NCBI GenBank assembly: GCA_951812965.1
Contig: OX638341.1
Coordinates: 1,718,438-1,782,437 of the forward strand
DNA: 64,000 nucleotides
Source: an uncultured Pseudohongiella sp.
Lineage (GTDB): Bacteria > Pseudomonadota > Gammaproteobacteria > Pseudomonadales > Pseudohongiellaceae
Direction: 5' to 3'
The notes under the pieces are model-generated. The model did not search any database and was not told the origin of the DNA. It was given only the letters and a program-made list of their open reading frames with translations. Of this stretch, positions 15,913 through 25,101 are shown piece by piece; positions within the stretch are counted from its first letter, which is position 1, and each line of letters begins with the position of its first letter. The translations under genes were made by a program, and so were the position numbers.

Positions 15913-17156
15913 GAGGTCTGCTCCTGCCCGCTATCCGCTTCAGGCGCATTGGCCGCTTCCCATGCCCTTTGCAGGCCAGTCGTCGATTTCTTCGTCAAAA
16001 ACCAGCCGAGCATGGCCAGGGCCAACAGCGCGGCCCAGACTAGCACCGAATCGCGAGAAAGACTCAGGCCCAGGAAATGCAATTCGGGCTCGGCGGTGTG
16101 GGAAAGTTCGAGCAGGCAGACCGCGCAGAGAATGAACAGCAGCGCCGGCAAGCCAGTCAGCAGATACGGCAGCGCCAGGGTGTGCATTTTGCCGCGCAGC
16201 CAGGCGAGGCGGTGCATCATGATGAAACCGGCGAATCCGCGCGGCAGGAACAACACGGTCAGGACGAACAGAATGCCCAGGTAAAGCAGCCACAATTCAG
16301 TGTAATTGCTGAGCAGGAAATTCATCAGGGTCAGGATGATCACGCCTATGATTGGGCCGATGAAGAAGCCCAGCCCGCCTATGTACGCCATCAGCAGCAC
16401 CCGACCCGAGGTCACCAGGTTCAGATTCTCATCAGTTAGAAATTCGTAGTTGAGTGCGAACAGGCCGCCTGCCACCCCGGCGAACAGGCCCGATGCGCAA
16501 AACGAGATGAAGCGCACCCAGCGTGCGCTGTAGCCGATGAACTCGGCGCGTTCGGGGTTGTCGCGCACGGCATTGGCCATGCGTCCGGCCGGAGTCCGGG
16601 TGAACAGATACATGAACAGGGTGGAGGCGAAGACCCAGAAGGCCGCGAGGTAATAGACGTCGACATCGCTGAAGAAATCCATGCCGAACAGGGGCGGGCC
16701 GAAGGTGCGGTCGCCGCTGACGCCGGCTTCGCCGCCGAAGAAGCCGGTAAAGATCAGCGAGGAGGCCGCGACCAGTTCGCCTATACCCAGGGAAATCATT
16801 GCGAATACCGTGCCTGCCTTGCGCGTCGAGAAACTGCCGATGAAAACGCCCGCAAGCAGTCCGGTCAAGCCACCGATCAGGGGGATGAAGGCAATCGAGA
16901 AATAGACGGATTCGTTCTCCATCATCAGCAGCGCGTGCACAGCAAGGAAGCCGCCGAGCCCGAAGTAGACCGCATGGCCGAAGGAAAGCATGCCGCCCTG
17001 TCCGAGCAGCATGTTGTAACTGAGCGCGAACACGATGGCGATGGCCATCTGGTTGAAGATTGAAATCGCCAGGATCGAATCGAAAAACAACGGCAACAGC
17101 AACAATACCGCAAGGTAGCCGGCCCAGACTCCCGATTTTGCTGTGAGGATTTTCAT
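15909..17156 (-). CDS. livM: Branched-chain amino-acid type ABC permease, LivM-like
   Basis: A 415-residue inner-membrane permease. The core LivM region carries the family pattern SYNMLLGQGGMLSFGHAVYFGLGGF and GRMANAVRDNPERAEFIGYS. It is longer than usual: after the normal end (about residue 320) there are two extra hydrophobic segments and a hydrophilic tail. The start ATG overlaps the LivH stop (ATGA) and its own stop overlaps the LivG start, so the three genes are translationally coupled. Together they import a small organic solute; the substrate is set by the binding proteins upstream. Confidence 0.92.
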   Translation of the reverse strand: MKILTAKSGVWAGYLAVLLLLPLFFDSILAISIFNQMAIAIVFALSYNMLLGQGGMLSFGHAVYFGLGGFLAVHALLMMENESVYFSIAFIPLIGGLTGLLAGVFIGSFSTRKAGTVFAMISLGIGELVAASSLIFTGFFGGEAGVSGDRTFGPPLFGMDFFSDVDVYYLAAFWVFASTLFMYLFTRTPAGRMANAVRDNPERAEFIGYSARWVRFISFCASGLFAGVAGGLFALNYEFLTDENLNLVTSGRVLLMAYIGGLGFFIGPIIGVIILTLMNFLLSNYTELWLLYLGILFVLTVLFLPRGFAGFIMMHRLAWLRGKMHTLALPYLLTGLPALLFILCAVCLLELSHTAEPELHFLGLSLSRDSVLVWAALLALAMLGWFLTKKSTTGLQRAWEAANAPEADSGQEQTS

Positions 17157-18103
17157 TGTTCGCGCTTGCCCATCAGGCCGGTGGGACGAAAAATCAGCAC
17201 CAGCACGAGCAGCAGGAAAGGCAGGATCGGCGCGATCTGCGACAGGTTCAGCGTCCACAGGTCGTCAAGCGGATGGCTGCGCGGAAATTCCAGGCCGAAC
17301 AAAGCCAGCAGGTCCTGCATGCCGACATTGGTTGCAATTGCGTAGGACTGCAGCAAGCCGATCAGCAGCGAGGCCAGGAATGCGCCGGGCAGCGATCCGA
17401 GTCCTCCGATCACCACGATGACGAAGACGATGCTGCCGAGTACGAGGGCCATGCCGGGGAAAGTCGTTAGTACCGGCCCGGCGATGACGCCCGCCAGGCC
17501 CGCCAGCGCCGTGCCGACGCCGAATACCGCCGTGAAGATCAGCGGCACGTTGTGACCGAGGTTCGCCACCATGTGCGGATGGGAAATCGCGGCCTGGATG
17601 ATCAGACCCACGCGCGAACGGGTAAGCACCTGGTAAAGCCCGATGAAAATACCGATCGAAATCGCCAGCATAAAGCCGCGATAGGCGGAAAACTCCTGGC
17701 CGAACAGGGTGAACAGCGGGAAATCGAGCAGATCCGGCGTCTGGTAGTTTTTGGTGTCCGCCCCCCAGAAGAACTGCACAGCCTCTTCGATCAGAAACGC
17801 CAGACCGAAAGTAAATACCAGTTCCGCCACATGACCGTGCTGGTGCACGCGCCGCAGCCCGTAGCGCTCGACCAGGGCGCCGATCACGCCGACGATCAGC
17901 GGCGCGACGATCAGTCCGGTCCAATAGCCGAAATAAAGGCTGACGGAATAGGCGAAATAGGCGCCAAGCATGTAAAAGCTGGCGTGGGCGAAATTGAGTA
18001 CGCCCATCATGCTGAAAATCACGGTGAGACCGCTTGCCAGCATGAAGAGCAACAGCCCGGTGACCAGACCGTTCAAGGTGGCAAATATTAGAACTTCCGG
18101 CAT
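17153..18103 (-). CDS. livH: Branched-chain amino-acid type ABC permease, LivH-like
   Basis: A 316-residue permease with about eight TM segments. LivH motifs include GLTVIFSMMGVLNFAHASFYMLGAY near the N-terminus (the conserved NFAHG-type loop) and a GGLGSLPGAFLASLLIGLLQS segment near the C-terminus. It forms the heterodimeric channel with LivM. It follows the second binding-protein gene by 19 bases and its TGA overlaps the LivM ATG. Confidence 0.93.
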   Translation of the reverse strand: MPEVLIFATLNGLVTGLLLFMLASGLTVIFSMMGVLNFAHASFYMLGAYFAYSVSLYFGYWTGLIVAPLIVGVIGALVERYGLRRVHQHGHVAELVFTFGLAFLIEEAVQFFWGADTKNYQTPDLLDFPLFTLFGQEFSAYRGFMLAISIGIFIGLYQVLTRSRVGLIIQAAISHPHMVANLGHNVPLIFTAVFGVGTALAGLAGVIAGPVLTTFPGMALVLGSIVFVIVVIGGLGSLPGAFLASLLIGLLQSYAIATNVGMQDLLALFGLEFPRSHPLDDLWTLNLSQIAPILPFLLLVLVLIFRPTGLMGKREQ

Positions 18104-18122
18104 AAGCCGCGCTCGTTCCTTG

Positions 18123-19418
18123 TCAGCGCCGCGGACGCCTCATTTCACAACTCGTTTCCATCACGGTCTGTTCTGCCGGCACGAAGTGCTCGGTGTACAG
18201 GCCGAATCCGGAGTTGTCCGCGTCGAACTCGATGTTCTCGTCGGTCATCACGGAAATGTGCAAGGCCTGAATGATCTGGTGATCGCTGCCGCGCATCCAG
18301 ATTTCCTCGCCGCTTAGCGTGGTGAAGCGCATGTCTTCCAGCGCCAGCGCGACTTCATAAGGGTCGGCGCCGCCGGTTTCTTCCATGGCCTGAACGAGCA
18401 TGGAAAGCGCGTTCATCAGGCGCGGCTGGGTAACGTCCCGGTCCGGATGCGCCGCCTTGAAATCCCGGTAAAACTGCTTGCGCTCTTCGGTGGGGATGGG
18501 GTTGCCGGAATCGTTATGCACGAGGCGAATCCGGTTCTTGCCGTCCGCGCCAAGCGTTGCCGTGATACCGTCATAGGCCGCGTAAAACGTATAGATGGGA
18601 ATATCCAGCCCGGAGTCGATGATCGATCGCGCGAGCGAAACCATGTCGGCGCCGAAATTGCCGGTGATGACGGCATCGGCGCCCGAGGCGACAATCTTGG
18701 TCACATAGGGTGTGAAATCCTTGACCTGGCCGATGGGATGGAACTCATTGCCGACGATCTCGATATCGGGCCGCTTCTCGTTCAGCATCCGTTCCGAGGT
18801 TTCGGCGACCACATGGCCGAACGAATAGTCCTGCCCGATGACGTAAACGCGCTTGATCTCCTCGTTGAGCGCAATGAAATCGGTCAATACGTTGAGTTTC
18901 ATCACCGCGTGCGCGTCGAAGCGGAAATGCCAGAAACTGCAATTCTCCTCGGTCAGGATCGGATCGACGGCGGAATAGTTGATTTGCAGGATTTCCTGGC
19001 CGGGATTGCGCCGATTATGTCTGAGAACCGCCGTGTTGAGCGCATTCGCCACCGCCGAGCTGTTTCCCTGAAAGATGTAACGCAGCCCTTCGCTTACCGC
19101 GCGGCGGAACTGGATTTGTGACTCGGTGGGGCTCTGCTGATTGTCCAGCGGCACGATTTCGATCATGCGGCCGTCCAGAATTCCACCCCTTGAATTGAAC
19201 AGATAGTCCGCGGCGAACTGGATTTGCAGCAGCCCGCTGGTGCCAATGGAAGCGAACGGGCCGGACAGTGGGTCCATGAAACCGATTCGCACCGGCTCGC
19301 TTTCCTGCGCCCGGGCCTGGACCGCCGCGAAAACGGCAAGGGAAATCACCAACACTGAAAAGGGGCGGATCAGGAATCGCGCGGGAAATTTCGGAAGCAC
19401 TTTGATCTCACCTGGCAT
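18123..19418 (-). CDS. ABC importer substrate-binding protein (LivJ/UrtA-like), paralogue A
   Basis: A 431-residue periplasmic binding protein. After a signal peptide (FSVLVISLAVFAAVQARAQ) comes the type I fold start VRIGFMDPLSGPFASIGTS, then SFGHVVAETSERML and GNFGADMVSLARSI. It is a close paralogue of the next gene upstream (19563-20813), with long identical stretches. Both precede LivH, so the importer has two alternative receptors. ATG 19418 is preferred to a TTG at 19472, although the ribosome site is weak. The ligand could be an amino acid, amide or aromatic acid. Confidence 0.88.
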   Translation of the reverse strand: MPGEIKVLPKFPARFLIRPFSVLVISLAVFAAVQARAQESEPVRIGFMDPLSGPFASIGTSGLLQIQFAADYLFNSRGGILDGRMIEIVPLDNQQSPTESQIQFRRAVSEGLRYIFQGNSSAVANALNTAVLRHNRRNPGQEILQINYSAVDPILTEENCSFWHFRFDAHAVMKLNVLTDFIALNEEIKRVYVIGQDYSFGHVVAETSERMLNEKRPDIEIVGNEFHPIGQVKDFTPYVTKIVASGADAVITGNFGADMVSLARSIIDSGLDIPIYTFYAAYDGITATLGADGKNRIRLVHNDSGNPIPTEERKQFYRDFKAAHPDRDVTQPRLMNALSMLVQAMEETGGADPYEVALALEDMRFTTLSGEEIWMRGSDHQIIQALHISVMTDENIEFDADNSGFGLYTEHFVPAEQTVMETSCEMRRPRR

Positions 19419-19562
19419 GGCGGCCGAGGCCGTGGAAAGCTCGACATTACCTTGCGGGTAATTGGCTTGCAAGTGGCGGCCCGCTGGCTGTTTCGGCTTC
19501 GGTTTCCGTTCGCGCGCAAAGCTCTGGCAGTGTCCGGCGCGGCCGCGGCCGCCCGCGCCGAA

Positions 19563-20813
19563 TCAGCGCCGCGGCCGCGTCATTTCGCAATTGCTCGCGA
19601 CCACGGTCTCCTCCGCGGGCACTCGGAGTTTCCGCACCAGCCCAAAGCCGGAGTTGTCGATGTCGAATTCGACGCCTTCGTTGGTATGCGCCAGGATGTG
19701 TAGCGCCTGGAAGATCTGGTGATCGTCGCCGCGCATCCACACTTCTTCGCCGCTCATCGAGGTAAAACGCATGTCTTCCAGCGCCAGGGCGATGTCATAG
19801 GGGTCGGTGCTTTCCGCCTGTTCCATGGCCTCGACGAGCATCGAAAGGGCCATGGGGATGCGTGGCTGGCTCACGTCCCGATCTGGATGGGCGGCCTTGA
19901 ACGCGCGATTGAACTGCCTGCGTTGTTCGGTCGGAACCGGATTGGCGCCATCGCTGTGCACCAGGCGGATGCGGTTATTGCCGCCTTCGCCCAAGGTGGC
20001 AGTGATGCCGTCATAGGCGGCGTAGAAGGTGTAGATCGGGATGTCGAGGCCCGAATCAATGATCGATCGCCCCAGCGAGACCATGTCGGCGCCGAAATTG
20101 CCCGTGATTACCGCGTCGGCGCCGGAAGCGGCAATCTTGGACACGTAAGGCGCGAAATCCTTGACTTGGCCGATAGGATGAAACTCGTTGCCGACGATCT
20201 CGATATCGGGCCGTTTCTCGCGCAGTAGCCGCTCGGAGTTTTCGGCGACGACATGACCGAAAGAATAGTCCTGTCCAATGATATACATGCGCTCGATGTT
20301 GTCGTTGAGAGCGATGAAGTCGGTCAGCGCGTTCAACTTCATCACCGCATGGGCGTCGAATCGAAAATGCCAGAAGCTGCAGTTTTCCTCGGTCAGAACC
20401 GGGTCCACCGCGGCATAATTGAGTTGCAGTATCTCCCGGCCGGGATTGCGCCGGTTATGCCGCTCGACCGCCGAGTTGAGCGCGTTCGCCGCGGCGGAAC
20501 TGTTGCCCTGGAAGATAATCCGCAGTCCCTCGCTAACCGCGCGGCGGAACTGGATTTGGGTTTCAGTGGGACTCTGCTGGTTGTCGAACGGTACGATCTC
20601 GATCATGCGCCCGCCTAGAATGCCGCCCCGGGAATTGAACAGATAGTCCGCGGCGAATTCGAGTTGCAGTAGCGCGCTGGTGCCGATGGAGGTAAACGGG
20701 CCCGACAGTGGATCCAGGAACGCGATTCGCACCGGTTCGCGCTCCTGCGCCCAGGCCGGGACCGCCGCGGACGCCGCGATAAAGATCAGTAAAGCCGCTA
20801 GCAAGCGCGTCAT
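19563..20813 (-). CDS. ABC importer substrate-binding protein, paralogue B
   Basis: A 416-residue periplasmic binding protein with signal peptide MTRLLAALLIFIAASAAVPA. It parallels paralogue A along its full length (DPLSGPFTSIGTS, EENCSFWHFRFDAHAVMKLN, GADAVITGNFGADMVSL and the shared C-terminal MRRPRR/MTRPRR end). The two genes arose by tandem duplication and have since diverged at scattered positions. A 144-base gap with no clear structure separates them. The start at 20813 is set by the signal peptide; the long upstream open frame is not conserved-looking. Confidence 0.9.
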   Translation of the reverse strand: MTRLLAALLIFIAASAAVPAWAQEREPVRIAFLDPLSGPFTSIGTSALLQLEFAADYLFNSRGGILGGRMIEIVPFDNQQSPTETQIQFRRAVSEGLRIIFQGNSSAAANALNSAVERHNRRNPGREILQLNYAAVDPVLTEENCSFWHFRFDAHAVMKLNALTDFIALNDNIERMYIIGQDYSFGHVVAENSERLLREKRPDIEIVGNEFHPIGQVKDFAPYVSKIAASGADAVITGNFGADMVSLGRSIIDSGLDIPIYTFYAAYDGITATLGEGGNNRIRLVHSDGANPVPTEQRRQFNRAFKAAHPDRDVSQPRIPMALSMLVEAMEQAESTDPYDIALALEDMRFTSMSGEEVWMRGDDHQIFQALHILAHTNEGVEFDIDNSGFGLVRKLRVPAEETVVASNCEMTRPRR

Positions 20814-20947
20814 GCATCGCGTGGCAAAGTCCGGCTGCGCTTTCGCCTCGCTTGTGCGGCGCCGCCTGGCCGAAGCCGCGAGAATGCCGACGTTATCTCG
20901 GCGGGCAATGCCCCTGGCGCTTGCGAGCGGTGCGAACATTGTTCGAT

Positions 20948-21415
20948 TCATAGCCAGCGTCTGACCCGGCGGCGATAATCCTCGAACTCTTCGCCAAATA
21001 CTTCGCGCAGCATGCATTCCTCGTCGAGGATGAAGCGATAGTGGATGATCAGCCCGAAAACCGGCGCTACCAGCAGGCCGGCAACCGAGCCGGTGATCAG
21101 GGCCGTTCCCAACAGCACGAACACCATGCCCAGGTACATGGGATTGCGGCTGAAGCGGAATGCTCCGGATGTAACCAGCGCGGTCGCTTCCGAAAACGGA
21201 ACGATTCCGGTATCCGCCTTGCTGAACAGTCCAGCGGCGGAAATCGCCGAGGCCAGACCGAGCAGGATGAGGGTCACGCCGATGCCGAGGGCCAAAGAGC
21301 TGGAGAAACTTACCAGCGGCAGATTTCGGTCAAGCAGGAAAACGGCGACCAGTCCGAGCGCGAACCAGATCGGGGGAATGATGATGCGTTTCGGGCGGTG
21401 GGGTGCCTTGTCCAT
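20948..21415 (-). CDS. Isoprenylcysteine methyltransferase-like membrane protein
   Basis: A 155-residue protein with about four TM segments. It carries the pattern of the ICMT/PEMT-like family: GAFRFSRNPMYLGMVFVLLG followed by a C-terminal EECMLREVFGEEFEDYRRRVRRWL. Bacterial members are S-adenosylmethionine-dependent membrane methyltransferases or of unknown activity. It sits between the thiolase and the Liv receptor genes on the same strand, with no obvious functional link. Start ATG 21415 is chosen because the upstream extension is not membrane-like. Confidence 0.8.
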   Translation of the reverse strand: MDKAPHRPKRIIIPPIWFALGLVAVFLLDRNLPLVSFSSSLALGIGVTLILLGLASAISAAGLFSKADTGIVPFSEATALVTSGAFRFSRNPMYLGMVFVLLGTALITGSVAGLLVAPVFGLIIHYRFILDEECMLREVFGEEFEDYRRRVRRWL

Positions 21416-21517
21416 TGATGGTTCACCAGTTATCTGGTTAGTAAGGAAAACGGATGCGCGGGAAAATGTTACCCGGCGATCAAATACTACGCCATGCATC
21501 CTCGACTCTTCTTCCGA

Positions 21518-22702
21518 TTAATAAACCTCGAACAAGCCCGCGGCCCCCATGCCGCCGCCGACGCACATGGTGCAGACAACGTAGCGGGCGCCGCGGCGCT
21601 TGCCTTCGATGAGGGCGTGGCCGACCAGGCGCGCGCCGCTCATGCCATAGGGATGGCCGACGGAAATGGCGCCGCCGTCAACGTTGAGCAATTCGTTGGG
21701 AATGCCGAGTTTGTCGCGGCAATAGACGACTTGCACGGCGAAGGCTTCGTTCAGCTCCCACAGGTCGATGTCGTCCATTTTCAGATTGAAGCGTTCCAGC
21801 AACTTCGGCACGGCGTAGATCGGGCCGATGCCCATTTCGTCCGGGTCGAGTCCGGCGGCGGCCATGCCGCGATAGGCGCCAAGCGGAGTCAGTCCCTTGC
21901 GTTCGGCGACTTTGGCGTCCATCAGCACCGAGGCCGAGGCGCCGTCGGATAACTGGCTGGCATTGCCTGCGGTGATGACGCCGCCCTCGAACACTGTGCG
22001 CAGGCCGTTGAGACCTTCCAGTGTGGTCGTGGGGCGGTTGCCCTCGTCCTTTTCCAGCGTGACTTCGTGCTTGCTTTGCTTGCCGCTTTCCTTGTCCGTG
22101 TACAACATGGTCGAAGGCAGCGGCGCGATTTCGTCATCGAATCTGCCCGCCTGCTGGGCAGCAGCGGTGCGCTGCTGGCTCTGCAGGGCAAACTCGTCCT
22201 GCTGTTCGCGGCTGATGCCGTAGCGCTTCGAAACCACCTCGGCGGTTTCCAGCATGGACATGTAAGCATGCTTCGAGCGGCCGATCACTTGCGGGTCCTG
22301 GGCCCGGTAGCCGTTGCGATGCTCGTTCTGCACGAGGCTGATCGATTCGACTCCGCCGCCGACTACGATCGGCATGCCGTCGTTGACGATCTGCTTCGCG
22401 GCGGTGGCGATCGCCATCATGCCCGAAGCGCATTGTCGGTCGATGCTCATGCCGGCGACGGATGAGGGCAGTCCGGCGGCCACACCGGCCGTGCGGCCGA
22501 TATTCTGTCCGGTCGATCCTTGCTGCATGGCGCAGCCCATGATCACGTCTTCCACCTCGCCGGGTTCGATTCCGGCCCGCTCTACTGCTGCCGCGATTGC
22601 ATGGCCGGCCATGGACGGCGCGTCGGTGTCATTGAATGCGCCCCGGTAGGCCTTGCCGATCGGGGTTCTGGCGGTGGATACGATTACTGCCTCGGTTGTC
22701 AT
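21518..22702 (-). CDS. Acetyl-CoA acetyltransferase / 3-ketoacyl-CoA thiolase
   Basis: A 394-residue thiolase with all catalytic elements: nucleophile Cys in [14 protein letters not shown], the His motif [16 protein letters not shown] and the second Cys in [15 protein letters not shown]. It cleaves or forms 3-ketoacyl-CoA at the end of beta-oxidation or of CoA-dependent ring degradation. With the acyl-CoA ligase in the island it could finish conversion of aromatic side chains to acetyl-CoA (inference). ATG 22702 is fixed by the conserved N-terminal [19 protein letters not shown]. Confidence 0.93.
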   Translation of the reverse strand: MTTEAVIVSTARTPIGKAYRGAFNDTDAPSMAGHAIAAAVERAGIEPGEVEDVIMGCAMQQGSTGQNIGRTAGVAAGLPSSVAGMSIDRQCASGMMAIATAAKQIVNDGMPIVVGGGVESISLVQNEHRNGYRAQDPQVIGRSKHAYMSMLETAEVVSKRYGISREQQDEFALQSQQRTAAAQQAGRFDDEIAPLPSTMLYTDKESGKQSKHEVTLEKDEGNRPTTTLEGLNGLRTVFEGGVITAGNASQLSDGASASVLMDAKVAERKGLTPLGAYRGMAAAGLDPDEMGIGPIYAVPKLLERFNLKMDDIDLWELNEAFAVQVVYCRDKLGIPNELLNVDGGAISVGHPYGMSGARLVGHALIEGKRRGARYVVCTMCVGGGMGAAGLFEVY

Positions 22703-22754
22703 GCTTTGCTCCGTCTGGATTGTGATTGAATAAATTTCGTTCGATTCGCGTCCG

Positions 22755-23276
22755 TCACGACTCGGCAATAAGGGCGCGAACATCGTCGATGGCGGCGCGG
22801 GCGAGTTCGGCCATTTCCGCATCGGTCCGATCCTGGATCGGATGCGGCACGAAAACGCTTTTCGGCGCGATGCCGAGCGATCTGCCCTGGGCCGCTGCGG
22901 CATCCGTAAATTCGCAGGATGCGACGAACCCGGCCGGCAAGCCCCGGCTTTCGAGGTCGAGCATGTCATGCAAACTGCACGACGTGCAGGAGCCTCAGTC
23001 GGCTAATGCTTCTACCACCGCATCGCATTCGGCGCCGATCTGCTGCAGCAAGGCGGCCGGTGCGACCCGTGTGAAGGTGGGCTTGCAATAGCGCCTGACC
23101 GTCGCTCCCTGCTCCTCGAGCAGGGACTCGACTTCGTCAAGGAATTCCTTGCCCCGGGGTTTGGAAATGTCCAGCAGACCTACGGTGGCGCCAGACAGGC
23201 TGGCCAGCCTCGGCCGCAATTGGCGCTCCACCGGCTGTAATTCAGCCGTGGGGTCGAGCAATGTCGTATGAGTCAT
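22755..23276 (-). CDS. UGSC-family protein with in-frame TGA, predicted selenoprotein
   Basis: Reading through the TGA at 22995-22997 gives one 173-residue protein with Sec94 in a U-G-S-C-T-S-C context. The N-terminal part is [16 protein letters not shown]... [20 protein letters not shown] and the part after the TGA is [20 protein letters not shown]. This matches the UGSC family, whose members carry Sec or Cys at the first motif position. The coding frame is continuous on both sides, and a suitable SECIS-like hairpin starts 11 bases after the TGA. ATG 23276 has AGAGAGG upstream. The role is probably thiol/selenol redox chemistry. Sec insertion requires selABCD elsewhere in the genome. Confidence 0.8.
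22956..22983 (-). promoter_or_regulatory. Putative bacterial SECIS hairpin
   Basis: On the minus strand, arms GTCGTGCA (22983-22976) and TGCTCGAC (22963-22956) pair with one internal T-T mismatch. They enclose a 12-base loop that begins GT (22975-22964). The loop starts 19 bases after the TGA. Known bacterial SECIS elements lie 16-37 bases after the UGA and have a G near the loop start. An alternative 6-bp hairpin CTGCAC/GTGCAG with loop GTC overlaps it. I cannot compute folding energy here. Confidence 0.5.
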
Positions 23277-23304
23277 GATTGCCTCTCTGTCTCCAGGGGG
23301 GACG

Positions 23305-24723
23305 TCATTCTATTCTTTGGGAAACCATTTGGCTTCCTCTTTCGCCGGCGGCAACCCAGCCGCCGATTATCGCCGAAAACATGCCCGCCGTGCCGCCGAG
23401 GCTGACGATATGCAGTCCTCCCTTGCGAAACTTGCGCAACTGTTTGCCGCGCAGCGATTCCGGCGCGCCTTCGGCAACGCCATCGATTCCCCGCAGAACG
23501 GTTTCGGCGGGAACCCGCAATCGTTCGTCGAGCGCTTCCCGCAAATCGGCTTTGGACCAGCCCGCTTCGCGAATCACGCGGCGATGCTCCGGGCTGACAA
23601 CAAGAATCGCATCGCACACGCCGAAGTACTTGTAATGCGCTACCGTGCGCAGACTCGCGGCGAAGCTGCTGGCGAGCGATTCGGGCGTGCGCGATTGCTG
23701 ATCGACGATCCCCTGCAAGCCTTCGCCGGCGAACAGGCTGACGACCGAGTCATCCCGCGCAAAACCGCGGTCCATCGCCAGGCTGGACCAATCCGGGTCG
23801 GATTCGTCTTCGGCGAAACAATAGGTGTACTTGCCGGGATTGCCCATTACCGCGCGATCGATGCCGCCGGGAATTCCGCCACCGACGTTACGGATGACCA
23901 ATTGCAGCGCGCGGCCGATGGTGGCGTTGGCGCGATTGCCCTGGCCGAGGGCGTTGACGCCGGAATTCATGGTGATCCGGGTAGCCGCGGGCCCATTGAC
24001 GATAACTACCGGCGAAGAAAAATAGGTGGTGCAAAGCAGGCCGTGCATGCAGAAGCGATCATCGAGGGCGGCTTCCACCGCGGCGATGACGAGCGGGAAG
24101 TACTCCGGCTTGCAGCCGGCCATGACCGCGTTGATCGCAAGTTTCTCGATCGTGCAGGGGACGCGGTCCGGAGGAACTTCGCCGATGACCTCACCGGCCT
24201 CGCGGTTCGTACCGCCGAGCATGCGCACGACACGTTCCGGCGTGGGCGGAACTACCGGAAGACCATCGGTCCAGCCGCGTTCGAAGCAGGTCTCCATGTC
24301 GTCTTCGGCTTCCGCGAGGTCGACCTTGCGCGCGCCGAACCCGGCGTGCCGCGCCGCAAGTTTTTCCGGCATGCCCGGATCGAGCGTACGCGAACCGCAG
24401 CCGGGCCGGTGCGGCGCCAGTTCCTCGCCGAGGGCGCTAATGCCGGTAAACTCGCGCCATTCGGCCCGGTCCCAGCCGAAGATCCGTTCACTGCCTTCCC
24501 CGTCGCCACGCAACAAGGTCGGAACGATTTCGATCCCGTTCCGCCAGGAGAATTCCAGCTCGCGGTCATCGACAGCCTCGAAGTTGTCCGGAAAAGCCGG
24601 GTCGTCCTGGACGTATACCGAAAGGCCGCCGTCGAGCCGCTCCGCGAGCTGTGGAATCAACGGTTCAATCAAGGTGCAGGTGGGGCAATCCTTCTTGACT
24701 ATCAGTGCGTAACGAGTGGTCAA
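23305..24723 (-). CDS. Thioredoxin-like fold protein associated with UGSC
   Basis: A 472-residue protein. Residues 1-95 look thioredoxin/glutaredoxin-like with a CPTC motif (LIVKKDCPTCTLIEPLIPQL). A longer C-terminal part of unassigned function follows, with conserved-looking segments GWTDGLPVVPPTPERVVRMLGG, AINAVMAGCKPEYFP and SLGGTAGMFSAIIGGWVAAG. It lies 28 bases upstream of the UGSC gene on the same strand. A redox partnership (thioredoxin-like part with the selenol/thiol of UGSC) is a reasonable inference. The start is TTG with GGAGACAG upstream. I do not know its substrate. Confidence 0.7.
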   Translation of the reverse strand: MTTRYALIVKKDCPTCTLIEPLIPQLAERLDGGLSVYVQDDPAFPDNFEAVDDRELEFSWRNGIEIVPTLLRGDGEGSERIFGWDRAEWREFTGISALGEELAPHRPGCGSRTLDPGMPEKLAARHAGFGARKVDLAEAEDDMETCFERGWTDGLPVVPPTPERVVRMLGGTNREAGEVIGEVPPDRVPCTIEKLAINAVMAGCKPEYFPLVIAAVEAALDDRFCMHGLLCTTYFSSPVVIVNGPAATRITMNSGVNALGQGNRANATIGRALQLVIRNVGGGIPGGIDRAVMGNPGKYTYCFAEDESDPDWSSLAMDRGFARDDSVVSLFAGEGLQGIVDQQSRTPESLASSFAASLRTVAHYKYFGVCDAILVVSPEHRRVIREAGWSKADLREALDERLRVPAETVLRGIDGVAEGAPESLRGKQLRKFRKGGLHIVSLGGTAGMFSAIIGGWVAAGERGSQMVSQRIE

Positions 24724-24763
24724 AGCTGTCTCCGTTGCGAAGGCCGCCCGGGTGGGGTGATTT

Positions 24764-25003
24764 TCAGTAAATGAAGCCCAGAGTGCAAATGCCGACCAGG
24801 ATATTGATGATCATGAACACCGACGAAGTGCGCGAGACCACCTTCCACAATTGCGGGCCCTTGTATGCCGCGCGGATCGCCACGATGAGCAAGACGGTGT
24901 AGCCAAGTTGGGCGAAAATACCGGCGAAATAGAACAGCCACTGGTCCCGGTCCACGGCGCGGCTGCCGAGCGCGAAGAATAGTCCCGCACCGAGAAAATA
25001 CAA
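24764..25003 (-). CDS. Small membrane protein, start uncertain
   Basis: At least 79 residues with about three TM segments (YFLGAGLFFALGSRA, WLFYFAGIFAQLGYTVLLIVAI, SSVFMIINILVGICTLGFIY). A TTG at 25003 is the only standard start. Plausible coding sequence continues upstream in frame to about 25085 (SIEDRTFVTRLLAGEYGL) without ATG, GTG or TTG, so the true start may be a rare codon or has been lost. It lies between the SPFH protease-associated gene and the UGSC partner gene. Function unknown. Confidence 0.55.
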   Translation of the reverse strand: MYFLGAGLFFALGSRAVDRDQWLFYFAGIFAQLGYTVLLIVAIRAAYKGPQLWKVVSRTSSVFMIINILVGICTLGFIY

Positions 25004-25101
25004 GGCCCAATAGGTGATCGCGAGGCCGTATTCCCCGGCCAGCAGCCGGGTGACGAAAGTTCTATCCTCTATGCTTGCCTGTGCCAGGATCAGGCTCCGC
25101 T

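Noticed and set aside
22755..22973. Separate 72-residue gene downstream of the TGA
   Set aside because: It has no ribosome site, and the sequence continues the upstream frame through GSCTSC; one selenoprotein gene explains both parts better.
23275..24774. Long plus-strand open frame opposite the thioredoxin-like gene
   Set aside because: No recognisable domain, no ribosome site, and the opposite strand has a plausible CPTC protein.
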